Assembly: GCA_947451475.1 (NCBI GenBank)
Contig: CANFZC010000001.1
Coordinates: 1-64,000, forward strand
Direction of reading: 5' to 3'
Origin: Flavobacteriaceae bacterium
Lineage (GTDB): Bacteria > Bacteroidota > Bacteroidia > Flavobacteriales > Flavobacteriaceae
DNA: 64,000 nt
Shown here: piece by piece, positions 1 through 8,680 of the stretch
Layout: each line of letters starts with the position of its first letter
How positions within the stretch are numbered: the stretch's first letter is position 1
Made by a program: the position numbers and the translations under genes
The notes under the pieces: generated by a model
Told to the model about the DNA's origin: nothing
The model's database searches: none
Seen by the model: only the letters and a program-made list of their open reading frames with translations

Positions 1-1919
1 AACGCCTGTGTATGGCGATGCAACAAGTGACGTCCAACTATGATACGGACGTATTCACACCCCTAATCGAAAAAGTAGAACAAATCACCGGACTAAAATA
101 TACCTCCAACGAAGTAAAGAATGTGTCCGACGAACAAAATAAAACGAATATCGCTATCCGCGTAATCGTAGACCACGTCCGCGCCGTAGCCTTCGCTATT
201 GCCGATGGTCAATTGCCTTCTAACGGGGGTGCCGGATATGTGATCCGCAGAATCTTGCGCAGAGCCATCCGATACGGCTTTACCTTCCTAAATACCAAAG
301 AACCCTTCATCCATAAGCTGGTAGAAGTGTTGGCCAACCAAATGGGGGAATTCTTCCCAGAAATCAAAGCACAACAGCAGTTGGTGACCAACGTGATCCG
401 CGAAGAGGAAGCGTCGTTCTTGCGTACCCTAGACCAGGGACTCCAACTCCTAGAAAACGTAATCGCAGATACCAAAGGCAACGAAGTGCCGGGTGCCAAA
501 GCATTCGAACTATACGATACCTTCGGTTTCCCGAAAGACCTAACAGCCCTTATCCTGAAAGAAAAAGGCATGTCGTTCAACGAGCCCGAATTCGACGCGG
601 CCATGCAAGAACAAAAAAACCGTTCCAGAGCAGCCTCCGAAGTCTCTACCGAAGACTGGTCCGTACTAATCCCCGGTAACGTAGAAACCTTCGTAGGCTA
701 CGACCAAACCGAAAACGAAGTGAAAATCACCCGCATTCGTAAAGTCGACAGTAAAAAAGATGGAATATTGTACCAAATCGTACTCGACAATACACCGTTC
801 TACCCAGAAGGGGGAGGGCAAGTAGGGGACAAAGGAACTCTAGTGTCGGCCAACGAAACCATCGACATCATCGATACCAAAAAAGAAAACAACCTAATAC
901 TACATTTCGCCAAGCAATTACCCGAAAACGTAAACGCTAGCTTTGTAGCCAAAGTAAACACCAGCCTAAGAACGGCAACGTCCAAAAACCACTCAGCGAC
1001 CCACCTAATGCACTTGGCCCTAAGAAACATCTTGGGAACCCACTTAGAGCAAAAAGGATCGCTAGTCAATCCAACCTACCTGCGCTTCGACTTCTCGCAT
1101 TTCAGTAAAGTGACGGAGGATGAGTTGCGCCAAGTAGAGGCCAGCGTGAATGCGCAAATTGAAGCCCAAATCCAATTACAGGAATTCCGCAGCATTCCAA
1201 TCCAACAAGCATTAGAACAAGGCGCTATGGCCTTATTCGGAGAAAAATACGGCGACAACGTCCGCATGATTGAATTCGGCAACAGTAAAGAACTTTGTGG
1301 GGGCATCCACGTAAAGAACACTGCCGAAATCTGGCACTTCAAAATAGTATCAGAAGGCGCGGTAGCAGCAGGGATTCGCCGAATCGAAGCCATCACCGGA
1401 GAGGCCGTAAAAGATTTTTATAGCCAACAAGAAAGTGCCCTAGCCACCATCAAAGAAACACTTAAAAACCCACAAGATACCATCAAAGCGGTAGTGTCTC
1501 TGCAAGAGGATAACGCCAAACTAAAGAAACAAATCGAACAGTTGCTCAAAGAAAAAGCAAAAGGATTGAAAAGCGAATTGGCAGCCCAACTCCAAGTAGT
1601 AAACGGCATCCAATTCCTAGCAGCCCAAGTGGATTTAAACCCAGAAGGAGCAAAAGATTTAGCATACGAGTTGGGAACCTTGGGAACCAACCTGTTCCTA
1701 GTACTAGCCACCGCAGAAGACGACAAACCAATGCTAACGTGCTACATATCAAAAGAATTGGTAGCCGATAAAAACCTCAACGCCGGTGCCGTAGTCCGCG
1801 AACTAGGGAAATACATCCAAGGCGGTGGAGGAGGCCAACCCTTCTTCGCCACAGCAGGAGGTAAAAACACCGCCGGCATCCCAGAAGCCCTAGCAAAAGC
1901 AATCGACTTCCTAAAATAA
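1..1919 (+). CDS. alaS: Alanine--tRNA ligase, 5'-truncated by the window edge
   Basis: Charges tRNA-Ala in the cytoplasm. The reading frame is already open at base 3 and the residues before the first Met (RLC) continue the family's core, so the true start lies outside the window. About 638 of the usual ~870 residues are visible. They cover the end of the aminoacylation core and tRNA-recognition helices, the editing domain with its metal-binding HSATH and CGGIH motifs (HxxxH and CxxxH), a coiled-coil stretch, and the C-terminal C-Ala/DHHA1 domain with the glycine-rich [10 protein letters not shown] motif. A strong terminator follows 14 bases after the stop. The coding strand has more C than G, unlike + strand genes beyond 18 kb. 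Confidence 0.97.
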   Translation, partial: RLCMAMQQVTSNYDTDVFTPLIEKVEQITGLKYTSNEVKNVSDEQNKTNIAIRVIVDHVRAVAFAIADGQLPSNGGAGYVIRRILRRAIRYGFTFLNTKEPFIHKLVEVLANQMGEFFPEIKAQQQLVTNVIREEEASFLRTLDQGLQLLENVIADTKGNEVPGAKAFELYDTFGFPKDLTALILKEKGMSFNEPEFDAAMQEQKNRSRAASEVSTEDWSVLIPGNVETFVGYDQTENEVKITRIRKVDSKKDGILYQIVLDNTPFYPEGGGQVGDKGTLVSANETIDIIDTKKENNLILHFAKQLPENVNASFVAKVNTSLRTATSKNHSATHLMHLALRNILGTHLEQKGSLVNPTYLRFDFSHFSKVTEDELRQVEASVNAQIEAQIQLQEFRSIPIQQALEQGAMALFGEKYGDNVRMIEFGNSKELCGGIHVKNTAEIWHFKIVSEGAVAAGIRRIEAITGEAVKDFYSQQESALATIKETLKNPQDTIKAVVSLQEDNAKLKKQIEQLLKEKAKGLKSELAAQLQVVNGIQFLAAQVDLNPEGAKDLAYELGTLGTNLFLVLATAEDDKPMLTCYISKELVADKNLNAGAVVRELGKYIQGGGGGQPFFATAGGKNTAGIPEALAKAIDFLK

Positions 1920-1932
1920 ACCAATCAATATA

Positions 1933-1970
1933 AAACAAGCCCTTTTAACTCCAGTTAAAAGGGCTTGTTT
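1933..1970 (+). terminator. Terminator after alaS
   Basis: Perfect 18-bp inverted repeat (arms AAACAAGCCCTTTTAACT and its complement) around a 2-base centre, ending in TTT. It sits just downstream of the alaS stop. Confidence 0.85.
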
Positions 1971-2000
1971 GGTTTAAAACTATTGCTTCGCAAAGCCAAC

Positions 2001-2540
2001 GATGGCGCGGACTTGCAGTCCGTGACTTTTCTTAAAACAAATCAACCATAATATCACGCGGTCCTCAAACTCTTAATATTTGACTCTAATTCTAGAGGGC
2101 TCCCCTCCTAAATTAGGAGGGGTGTCTCGTCTTTTGGGACGAGACGGGGTGGTCTCTTAAGAATCGTTCACTTCCTAAGTTGCAATGATAACTAAAATAT
2201 CCCAACGCCATCGCGCCTGCTGGCTCCTTCTCTAAAACAGTCCACAGGACTGTTTCTTAACGCTCGCCCCGATGGCGCGGACTTGCAGTCCGTGATTATT
2301 CTTAAAACAAATCAACCATCATGTCACGCGCTCCTCAAACTCTTAATATTTGGCCTTAATTCTAGAGGGCTCCCCTCCTAAATTAGGAGGGGTGTCTCGT
2401 CTTTTGGGACGAGACGGGGTGGTCTCTTAAGAATCGTTCACTTCCTAAGTCGCAATGATAACTAAAATATCCCAACGCCATCGCGACTGCTGGCTCCTTC
2501 ACTAAAACAGTCCGCTGGACTGTTTCTTAACGCTCGGCCC
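2001..2540. repeat. Tandem duplication, two ~270-bp copies, hairpin-rich
   Basis: Copy 1 is 2001-2270 and copy 2 is 2271-2540, nearly identical with scattered substitutions. A decayed third start (TATAGCGCAG) follows at 2541. Each copy holds four hairpins: CGGACT-tgc-AGTCCG, CCCCTCCT-aaatt-AGGAGGGG, GTCTCGTC-(6 nt)-GACGAGAC and AACAGTCC-nnn-GGACTGTT. The loop of the last differs between copies (ACA versus GCT) while its stem is unchanged. No ORF is supported. The rest of the spacer 1971-2693 shows nothing else recognisable. The first ~50 bp recur at 4298. Confidence 0.9.
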
Positions 2541-2693
2541 TATAGCGCAGATTTGACACGAGCCTAGCGACTGCCAAAGGAATCAGCGCCCACATACTAC
2601 TTCATTTAGCAAACCGAGACTGTAAACTAACGTCCCCACTCCCACAGTTCATCACAGACCAGCAAAGGTTTTCAAATTTAAGAGCATCTATCC

Positions 2694-4250
2694 CTAATTT
2701 GAAATAATAATTTTAGTGTTTTTTATTCCGGTAGTGGTTTCTATACGTAATAAATACAATCCATTTTGTCCAATAGTGAAGCTACTTTCAAAGGATTTAG
2801 GGTAGTACGTTTTTAGCTCTTGGCCTAAGGCATTGAATAGTGCAATGGATAGAATTTCCGATTGGGAGTCGATTTGCAAAGTTCCTGTCGAAGGATTTGG
2901 ATAAACCAGTACGGTAGGGGTGTTCGCAACTTCATTTATACTAAGGAGTCTCGGAATACATTCATCGATATAATTTTGCGCAATAGCGTCATAGGAGGGT
3001 GCTGTGTAAGGCACACCGAGTAAAGAAGCGTTAGGGGTAAGTGTCAAAGAAATCGTGCTAAAGTTCAGGGGAACATCAATCAAAGAAACACTGAAATCGT
3101 CATTAGGACACGTCATTGTACCATTGTTTTCGGTGTGAAATAAAATCGGATTGTTGTTCGAAATGTTATTATTATGAAAAGCCGTATAGTACCATTCGTT
3201 ATCACTTTTCACAAAAGGAGCACTAATCCCAAAGCCCTCATTGTATATTTTTACCCAAGAAAGCGTTTCGTCACTACTCATTCTCATACTAAAAGTCTTG
3301 TTTGTGGCCTGATAATCTTCTCTCATAGTACCAGTAGCTACTAAGTCTCCGCTAGCTAATTGTGTCAAAGTATAAATAGCGGACGGATACACATCGGTGG
3401 TTTTAGCCGATACATAGTCACCGTTAGAAGTCAATCTTCCTAAATACAGGCCACCAAAGGAGGTATCATAATTATAAAAATAGCCTCCTAACGAAAGGTC
3501 GCCATTGCTTAAAATAAGGAGGTCGTTAAGGTTAATCGGACTGTAATTTATTACGGGTTTAAATTGTTTACACCAAAGTACCGTATTACTTGAATTTACT
3601 TTGCAAATGTAATTTCCATTCGAGTAAGAGTAGCCACTTAAATAGTAAGTTCCGTCGGCTGTTGCCGTTATTTGTGTTGGCCTAGTATAGGTGCTTACAC
3701 TGTCGGTTAGCACATAGGTTTGCAGCACATTCCCATCGGAGTCAAAATCAATGATGATGGGTATAGAAGTGGTAATGTAGCCAAAACCATTGTAGGTGTC
3801 TACACTACCGACCGCCTTTATAATCGAGCCAATTACTGCAGCGTCACTGATATACAGGCGAACGGGATAGGTGGTAAAATCACCTTTAGAAAAAACAGTT
3901 TGTCCATTGGCATCCAGCTTTTCTATAACACCCAAATCTGTAAAAAATAGCGAACTCCCATCATTCAACACGATAGTCTTCTTTCCGTTGCCTCCATATA
4001 ATGGTTTGCTCCACAAAGGGACAAAATCAGCATCCGTCTTAATAATCGTTGTTTGATAGCCAGGTGCTACATCCAAATTGGGATAGGAATAAGCAAAATT
4101 AAGAAGGTATCCGTTATCTGGCGTCGGAACAATCGGAGCCGAAGTCCCCATCGAATACTGAATCGAGGAGACCGTTATCGGAAAAGTTCGCGTGTCAGTC
4201 TGTGCAACCAACTTTAACGATACTAAGGTAAGTAGTACTAGTTTTCTCAT
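2694..4250 (-). CDS. Secreted protein with type IX secretion sorting domain
   Basis: 518 residues. It starts with a clear signal peptide (MRKLVLLTLVSLKLVAQ) and ends with a type A sorting domain of about 75 residues: a VYPNPSTGTLQI motif, a LFNALGQ motif and a final basic strand (GIKNTKIIISN). The part between is rich in Thr, Ser, Tyr and Asn and has repeated beta-type segments around D-x-D-G-N. This suggests a beta-propeller-like exported protein, as seen in uncharacterised flavobacterial surface proteins. No catalytic motif was recognised. It is predicted to cross the inner membrane by Sec, leave by the type IX system and be released or anchored at the surface. It stands alone between two repeat-rich spacers, and its strand composition is opposite to that of its neighbours. 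Confidence 0.85.
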   Translation of the reverse strand: MRKLVLLTLVSLKLVAQTDTRTFPITVSSIQYSMGTSAPIVPTPDNGYLLNFAYSYPNLDVAPGYQTTIIKTDADFVPLWSKPLYGGNGKKTIVLNDGSSLFFTDLGVIEKLDANGQTVFSKGDFTTYPVRLYISDAAVIGSIIKAVGSVDTYNGFGYITTSIPIIIDFDSDGNVLQTYVLTDSVSTYTRPTQITATADGTYYLSGYSYSNGNYICKVNSSNTVLWCKQFKPVINYSPINLNDLLILSNGDLSLGGYFYNYDTSFGGLYLGRLTSNGDYVSAKTTDVYPSAIYTLTQLASGDLVATGTMREDYQATNKTFSMRMSSDETLSWVKIYNEGFGISAPFVKSDNEWYYTAFHNNNISNNNPILFHTENNGTMTCPNDDFSVSLIDVPLNFSTISLTLTPNASLLGVPYTAPSYDAIAQNYIDECIPRLLSINEVANTPTVLVYPNPSTGTLQIDSQSEILSIALFNALGQELKTYYPKSFESSFTIGQNGLYLLRIETTTGIKNTKIIISN

Positions 4251-4297
4251 GCTATTTTTTATAAAAATACAAAATAATTTACAATCTCAACAAACCC

Positions 4298-4340
4298 GAT
4301 GACGCGGACTTGCAGTCCGTGACTATTCTTAAAAAAAACC
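4298..4340. repeat. Partial copy of the 270-bp repeat start
   Basis: Begins GATGACGCGGACTTGCAGTC and continues through the same CGGACT-tgc-AGTCCG hairpin and CTTAAAA stretch as positions 2001 and 2271, in the same orientation. The two occurrences bracket the 2694-4250 gene. Confidence 0.8.
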
Positions 4341-4529
4341 ATCACATCATCCTACTTCCTACATCCTTTCCAGCCCTAAATATACTAAAAACATCCCATT
4401 CCTACAAAAATACCGTAAGAATCCCATCCCTTACATCCCACTACTTACAAAAATCGTAAAGCGCATCAGCTCCCATCCCGCAAGGTTTTGGCGCGGTATT
4501 GCATAGGGTTTTAGCAAGCCGATAAAGTA

Positions 4530-4589
4530 GGTTACTTCATGCTTACTTCATGCTTACTTCATGCTTACTCCATATATACCTCATGCTTA
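4530..4589. repeat. 11-bp minisatellite (GCTTACTTCAT), about 5 units
   Basis: Head-to-tail units of GCTTACTTCAT with increasing divergence to the right (GCTTACTCCAT, ATATACCTCAT). The same unit recurs in inverted orientation at 37952-38006. The rest of the 4251-4754 spacer shows no gene. Confidence 0.85.
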
Positions 4590-4754
4590 AGGTAGGGCTA
4601 AGGCTAGTATACTAAAGGGCTGAGCTTGGGTTTAGTGCTGTCCTACTTGTTTTTATTCTTACAAGTATTTAGGATTTTGTGGGTCTAAAGCATTGGGGTA
4701 GGTGGGCCTTGTTGGTTTTTTTAGTTTCTTTGTAACCTACTAAAGCAAAACCAG

Positions 4755-5522
4755 ATGAAAAGAATAGCCTTCTACCTCTTAGGACTACTTTGGCTTACCT
4801 ATGCTTGTTCCAGTGATTCGGCAAGCAGCAGCTCAAATGCGCCCTTGATTAAACAAGTCCAATCCACTTATGGGACTAATAGCATTACATTTGATTATAG
4901 CTATGTAGGGACCAAAATAAAATCGATAAACATCTTGGCTAATAGCTTCCAACGCGAATTAAAATTCGAGTATACGGGGGACTTGATTACAAAGGAGCAG
5001 TCTTATTTTGATGGTCAAGTGATTGCGCAAACGGTCTACGACTACGACGATCAAAACCGCTTGGCACACCAAAAAATGACCGAGATGGAAGAGGGCTCCA
5101 TAGACGAAGCCTTCTTTACCTACAACGCCGACAATACGATCAGCGCACTGTATTATGCCGAATCGTTTCAATCGGGTTATTCCCTTTACCGCACCAGTAA
5201 AATATTCCTGAATTCTGACGGTGCCGTATTCAAAGTAGAGGACTTGATCAACGATGCTTGGGTTACTAGAGCAGAGGCTACGTTTACATCCTATTTAAAT
5301 GCCTTCAACAACATCACAGGCTACAGTAAAATCCGCCGCTTTGATGAGGGCTTATATAAATATGATACCTACTCTCAATACCTAGAAGACGGCTCGTTGT
5401 ACAATACAGCCACGTTTCAATACCCCCTAGGCGGTCCAAACTACCCTGCGCAAAGCATACAAACGTTAACTAACGCCGACGGTAGTTCTTCCACGACCAC
5501 ATCTACTTATACCTACCTCTAA
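4755..5522 (+). CDS. Putative lipoprotein, hypothetical
   Basis: 255 residues. The N-terminus MKRIAFYLLGLLWLTYAC is a lipoprotein signal peptide with the lipid-attachment Cys at residue 18, followed by a Ser-rich linker. The body has short beta-strand repeats of the kind T-Y-D-Y-D-D-Q-N-R and T-Y-N-A-D-N-T-I, reminiscent of YD/RHS-like repeats found in Bacteroidota lipoproteins. No enzyme motif is visible. Its stop codon overlaps the next start (TAATG at 5520-5524), so it is translationally coupled to the GSCFA gene and probably shares its mRNA. Function is unknown. Confidence 0.75.
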   Translation: MKRIAFYLLGLLWLTYACSSDSASSSSNAPLIKQVQSTYGTNSITFDYSYVGTKIKSINILANSFQRELKFEYTGDLITKEQSYFDGQVIAQTVYDYDDQNRLAHQKMTEMEEGSIDEAFFTYNADNTISALYYAESFQSGYSLYRTSKIFLNSDGAVFKVEDLINDAWVTRAEATFTSYLNAFNNITGYSKIRRFDEGLYKYDTYSQYLEDGSLYNTATFQYPLGGPNYPAQSIQTLTNADGSSSTTTSTYTYL

Positions 5523-6472
5523 TGAAGTTAGCTACCCCCATAACGGTTGAAACCTACGAGCATCCTATAGACTATACTTCTAGGATACTATCCATAGGCT
5601 CCTGCTTTGCCGAAAACATGGGGAACAAATGTGACTACTTCAAATTCCAAAATACAGTCAATCCCTTCGGAATCATCTTCAATCCGGTATCCATAGAGAA
5701 ATTGGTGCGCCGAGCGGTGGAGAACCAACCTTTTGTGGAAACCGACGTCTTCTTCCACAACGATGCCTGGCAGTGCTACGAGGTACACTCCGAACTAAGC
5801 CACCCCGATAAAGAAACCTACCTACATACGCTAAACGACAGACTAGCGGTGTTGCAAGTAGAGCTATCCGCGGCTTCCCACGTTTTGATTACTTACGGCA
5901 CCGCATGGGTTTATACGTTTAAAGGAAGCGGCCAAGTGGTAGCCAACTGCCACAAAGTACCGCAAAACCAATTCGACAAAGCACTACTGTCAGTCCAATC
6001 CATCGAAGCGTCTATGCAAAATTTCGTAGACCTGATTCGTAAAGCCAACCCCCAAGCGAAAGTAATAGCCACTATATCACCGGTCCGCCACAGCAAAGAC
6101 GGCTTTGTAGAGAACCAGCGCAGTAAAGCGCACTTGATTACCGCACTTCATCCTGTTCTACAAGCGAATACAGCGGCACTGAATTACTTCCCTAGCTACG
6201 AAATCATGATGGACGAACTAAGAGACTACCGCTTCTACGCCGAGGACATGCTGCATCCTAGTGCTCTAGCGATCGAGTACATCTGGGAACGGTTTATTGC
6301 GTCCTACATGACGCCGAGCGCCTTAGCTACCATGCAAGAAGTGGACACGATTCAAAAGGGACTAGCACACCGCCCCTTCAACCCCGATTCCCCCAGCCAC
6401 CAAAAGTTCCTGCAAAGTCTTAACCAAAAGATTATCAGCCTGCAAGAACAAATAGCTGGAATTAGGTTTTAA
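5522..6472 (+). CDS. GSCFA family protein
   Basis: 316 residues. The N-terminal region carries the family signature IGSCFAENMG, then NPFGIIFNP, and later LITYGTAWVY, ATISPVRHSKDG and the D-x-L-H-P motif (EDMLHPSA). This layout is related to SGNH/GDSL-type hydrolases: the Ser/Cys block near the N-terminus and a late D-x-x-H. Activity on an ester or acyl group is therefore plausible, but the family has no settled substrate that I know of. No signal peptide is seen, so it is likely cytoplasmic. It is coupled by TAATG to the upstream lipoprotein gene and converges with the rhodanese gene 5 bases away. Confidence 0.88.
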   Translation: MKLATPITVETYEHPIDYTSRILSIGSCFAENMGNKCDYFKFQNTVNPFGIIFNPVSIEKLVRRAVENQPFVETDVFFHNDAWQCYEVHSELSHPDKETYLHTLNDRLAVLQVELSAASHVLITYGTAWVYTFKGSGQVVANCHKVPQNQFDKALLSVQSIEASMQNFVDLIRKANPQAKVIATISPVRHSKDGFVENQRSKAHLITALHPVLQANTAALNYFPSYEIMMDELRDYRFYAEDMLHPSALAIEYIWERFIASYMTPSALATMQEVDTIQKGLAHRPFNPDSPSHQKFLQSLNQKIISLQEQIAGIRF

Positions 6473-6477
6473 AAGAC

Positions 6478-6786
6478 TTATATTTTTTTCGCCAAACCCT
6501 GCCATCCACCGCCATTCATGACCTCAATATCATGTTTTTTTAGAAGAGAGGCTGCCTGAGCACTGCGCATACCCGATTGACAACATACGATAACAGGCTT
6601 GCTTAGTTTCTTTAGGGCTTCCACTTGGGAACCTAACTGATCCAAGGCAATGTTTTTAGATCCTTTGATACGGCCATTACTATATTCCCCCGCGGTTCTT
6701 ACATCGATAATAACAGCACCCTTTGCTATAAATTCTGCAACACTTTCCGATTTCCCCCCTAATCCTAATAATTCTAATAGTCCCAT
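6478..6786 (-). CDS. Rhodanese-like domain protein
   Basis: 102 residues from the Met at 6786. The longer ORF to 6855 would run through its own promoter box, so the inner start is preferred. A single rhodanese domain with AVIIDVRTAGEY near the N-terminus and active-site loop CQSGMRS containing the cysteine expected to carry the persulfide. The end GGWQGLAKK is typical of small single-domain rhodaneses. It probably transfers or carries sulfane sulfur in the cytoplasm; the physiological acceptor cannot be told. It is divergent from the TetR regulator at 6885. Confidence 0.88.
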   Translation of the reverse strand: MGLLELLGLGGKSESVAEFIAKGAVIIDVRTAGEYSNGRIKGSKNIALDQLGSQVEALKKLSKPVIVCCQSGMRSAQAASLLKKHDIEVMNGGGWQGLAKKI

Positions 6787-6807
6787 GGTTTTATATTTTT
6801 TATCCGA

Positions 6808-6815
6808 CAAAGATA
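6808..6815 (-). promoter_or_regulatory. -7 promoter box for the rhodanese gene
   Basis: TATCTTTG on the minus strand matches the flavobacterial TAnnTTTG box. A TTG lies 15 bases upstream (slightly short spacing). It would give a leader of about 15 bases before the start at 6786. Confidence 0.5.
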
Positions 6816-6869
6816 GTAAGGGTAGTTTTTCAATGCGGTAACAAAAGTTACCCAATTCAAAAAATTAGG

Positions 6870-6877
6870 TATATTTG
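6870..6877 (+). promoter_or_regulatory. -7 promoter box directly before the TetR gene
   Basis: TATATTTG matches TAnnTTTG. Only seven bases separate it from the ATG at 6885, so the transcript would have almost no leader. No good TTG lies at the usual distance. Confidence 0.45.
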
Positions 6878-6884
6878 AATCCCT

Positions 6885-7460
6885 ATGAAGATTACCGATA
6901 GAAAAACCGAAATTATTACGGTAGCAGCCCAACTCTTTAAAGAAAAGGGATACAGCGCCGTGACCATGCGCGATATCGCTCAAGCAATGGACATCAAAGC
7001 AGCTAGCTTATACAATCATATTAAGTCCAAACAGGAAATTTTAGTCCTCATTGTCATCGAAATCGCCGAGGAATTTACGTCAACCATGAATGAAGTGGTA
7101 ACTTCTTCCGAATCGACCATCAAGAAAATAGAGAAAATCATCCAACTCCATATTGATATCACATTACACGATGCCAACGCCTTAGCCTGCCTAAACAACG
7201 ACTGGATGCATCTAGCCGATGCCGAATTAACCTATTTCATTAAAATGAGAGAAGAGTACGAAGATAATTTCCGCACCATCATTAAAAAAGGAATGGAAGA
7301 AGGGACTATTGCTAAACTAGATCTAGAAGTGATTATATTCTCCACCCTTTCAACACTGCGCACCCTTTATCTATGGTACGGTAAAAAGAAAAGCCCCGAT
7401 GCTGTCGTACTTAAAACTAATATGATTCAAGTACTGTTAAACGGAATTGTTGTGAGCTAA
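6885..7460 (+). CDS. TetR/AcrR-family regulator, likely repressor of the paa cluster
   Basis: 191 residues. The first ~50 residues form a TetR helix-turn-helix (QLFKEKGYSAVTMRDIAQAM, then SLYNHIKSKQEIL). The rest is an all-helical ligand and dimer domain. It lies directly upstream of paaE in the same direction and is separated from it by a promoter carrying a 14-bp pseudo-palindrome close to the published PaaR operator (see 7542-7555). TetR-type PaaR proteins respond to phenylacetyl-CoA in Thermus, and this gene is the natural counterpart here. That role is inferred from position and operator, not from ligand residues. A related alternative is a FadR/FabR-like acyl-CoA sensor. Confidence 0.85.
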   Translation: MKITDRKTEIITVAAQLFKEKGYSAVTMRDIAQAMDIKAASLYNHIKSKQEILVLIVIEIAEEFTSTMNEVVTSSESTIKKIEKIIQLHIDITLHDANALACLNNDWMHLADAELTYFIKMREEYEDNFRTIIKKGMEEGTIAKLDLEVIIFSTLSTLRTLYLWYGKKKSPDAVVLKTNMIQVLLNGIVVS

Positions 7461-7461
7461 C

Positions 7462-7483
7462 CAACTGTCTTACAGTTGTTTTT
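7462..7483 (+). terminator. Small hairpin and T-run after the TetR gene
   Basis: CAACTGT-ctt-ACAGTTG (7-bp stem) followed by TTTTT. It is probably a weak terminator for the regulator gene, though a second operator half-site role cannot be excluded. Confidence 0.55.
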
Positions 7484-7524
7484 AAAAATTCAAACGTTGT
7501 AGTGTCACTTTAAGAAATATTACT

Positions 7525-7532
7525 TATTTTTG
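7525..7532 (+). promoter_or_regulatory. -7 promoter box of the paa operon
   Basis: TATTTTTG matches TAnnTTTG. Transcription would start near 7538, about 38 bases before the paaE start. A TTG at 7497 is 25 bases away, longer than usual. Confidence 0.55.
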
Positions 7533-7541
7533 CATAGTAAG

Positions 7542-7555
7542 CTAACGGTTGTTAG
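7542..7555 (+). promoter_or_regulatory. Candidate PaaR-type operator
   Basis: CTAACGGTTGTTAG is a pseudo-palindrome with 5-bp arms. It matches nine of the ten fixed bases of CNAACGNNCGTTNG, which I recall as the Thermus thermophilus PaaR site. It lies just downstream of the expected transcription start, a position where a bound TetR protein would block the paa promoter. Confidence 0.6.
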
Positions 7556-7575
7556 TTTTTTTTTAATTTTAATGT

Positions 7576-8649
7576 ATGGCAAAATTTCACAGCATTATCG
7601 TTGCAGATATTTATAAAGAAACCAAGGATTGCTCTGTAGTCACTTTTGATATCCCAAAAGAACTCCAATCCGAATTCCAATACAAACAAGGACAGCATTT
7701 AACCCTAAGGGCACGCATCGATGGAACTGAAGTGCGTCGTTCGTATTCTTTATGCTCTTGCCCCTTAGATCATAAATGGCAAGTAGCCGTAAAGAAAATC
7801 TCCAATGGAGTTTTCTCTACTTTTGTAAACGATTCCTTGAAAAAGGGAGATGTACTCGACATCATGCCACCCAACGGGACCTTCTTCACCGAAGTTAATT
7901 CCACAGTTGCTAAAAACTATATCGCTTTTGCTGCCGGTAGTGGCATCACACCGATACTTTCTATAATCAAGACCCACCTTGCTGCCGAACCTAACAGCAC
8001 GTTTAAATTATTTTATTTAAACGGTACCGTAAAATCAATTATCTTTAAAGAAGAAATAGAACAACTCAAAAACAAGTATTTTAACCGTTTCGAAATTTTC
8101 TATTTCCTAACCAAAGAACACCGTACTTCTGAACTATTCAACGGTAGGTTTACACCAGAAAAAATCGAAGTACTAACCGATAAAATCATTGATGTAGCTG
8201 CTACTGATGAGTGTTTTATCTGCGGACCCGAAGAAATGATTTTCTTATTGCGTGATGCATTACAAGCCAAAGGATTAGCAAAAGACAAAATCCATTATGA
8301 ATTATTCAATACCGGTCTTACCGAAGAAGATAAACAGCGTATCAGTAAGATTGTAGAGAAAAAAGTAGAAGGAACCGAAGTAACCATCATTGATGGTGGT
8401 AAAGAATTCCACTTCGTCATGGGAGAAGATTTCGATAACCTCCTAGATGGAGCCATTGCAGCAGGTGCCGATTTACCCTATGCCTGTAAAGGGGGTGTTT
8501 GCAGTACTTGCCGATGCAAAGTAGTAGACGGTTCGGTAGAAATGAAATTAAACTATTCGTTAGAAGCTGACGAATTAGCCAAGAATTATGTATTAAGCTG
8601 TCAAGCCGTTCCAACCTCCAAAAAAGTCGTGGTCGATTTCGGATTGTAA
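7576..8649 (+). CDS. paaE: Phenylacetyl-CoA epoxidase, reductase subunit PaaE
   Basis: 357 residues. Passes electrons from NAD(P)H to the di-iron PaaA subunit of the phenylacetyl-CoA epoxidase. Domain order is an FAD-binding barrel (RRSYSLCS motif around residues 55-62), an NAD(P)-binding ferredoxin reductase domain (AAGSGITPI, then CGPEEM) and a C-terminal plant-type [2Fe-2S] ferredoxin with cluster cysteines C304, C309, C312 and C342 (CKGGVCSTC plus a distal Cys). Length matches E. coli PaaE (about 356). It is the first structural gene after the regulated promoter, whereas in E. coli paaE is last of the five subunit genes. Confidence 0.96.
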   Translation: MAKFHSIIVADIYKETKDCSVVTFDIPKELQSEFQYKQGQHLTLRARIDGTEVRRSYSLCSCPLDHKWQVAVKKISNGVFSTFVNDSLKKGDVLDIMPPNGTFFTEVNSTVAKNYIAFAAGSGITPILSIIKTHLAAEPNSTFKLFYLNGTVKSIIFKEEIEQLKNKYFNRFEIFYFLTKEHRTSELFNGRFTPEKIEVLTDKIIDVAATDECFICGPEEMIFLLRDALQAKGLAKDKIHYELFNTGLTEEDKQRISKIVEKKVEGTEVTIIDGGKEFHFVMGEDFDNLLDGAIAAGADLPYACKGGVCSTCRCKVVDGSVEMKLNYSLEADELAKNYVLSCQAVPTSKKVVVDFGL

Positions 8650-8680
8650 ACCATAAACTGAATCTAATAACAAAAACGTT

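Noticed and set aside
2694..4250. Gene inside a composite mobile element
   Set aside because: The repeat is present on both sides, but in direct orientation and without a transposase or target-site duplication that I could see.
4530..4589. CRISPR-like or iteron array
   Set aside because: 11-bp direct units without spacers; no replication protein gene nearby.
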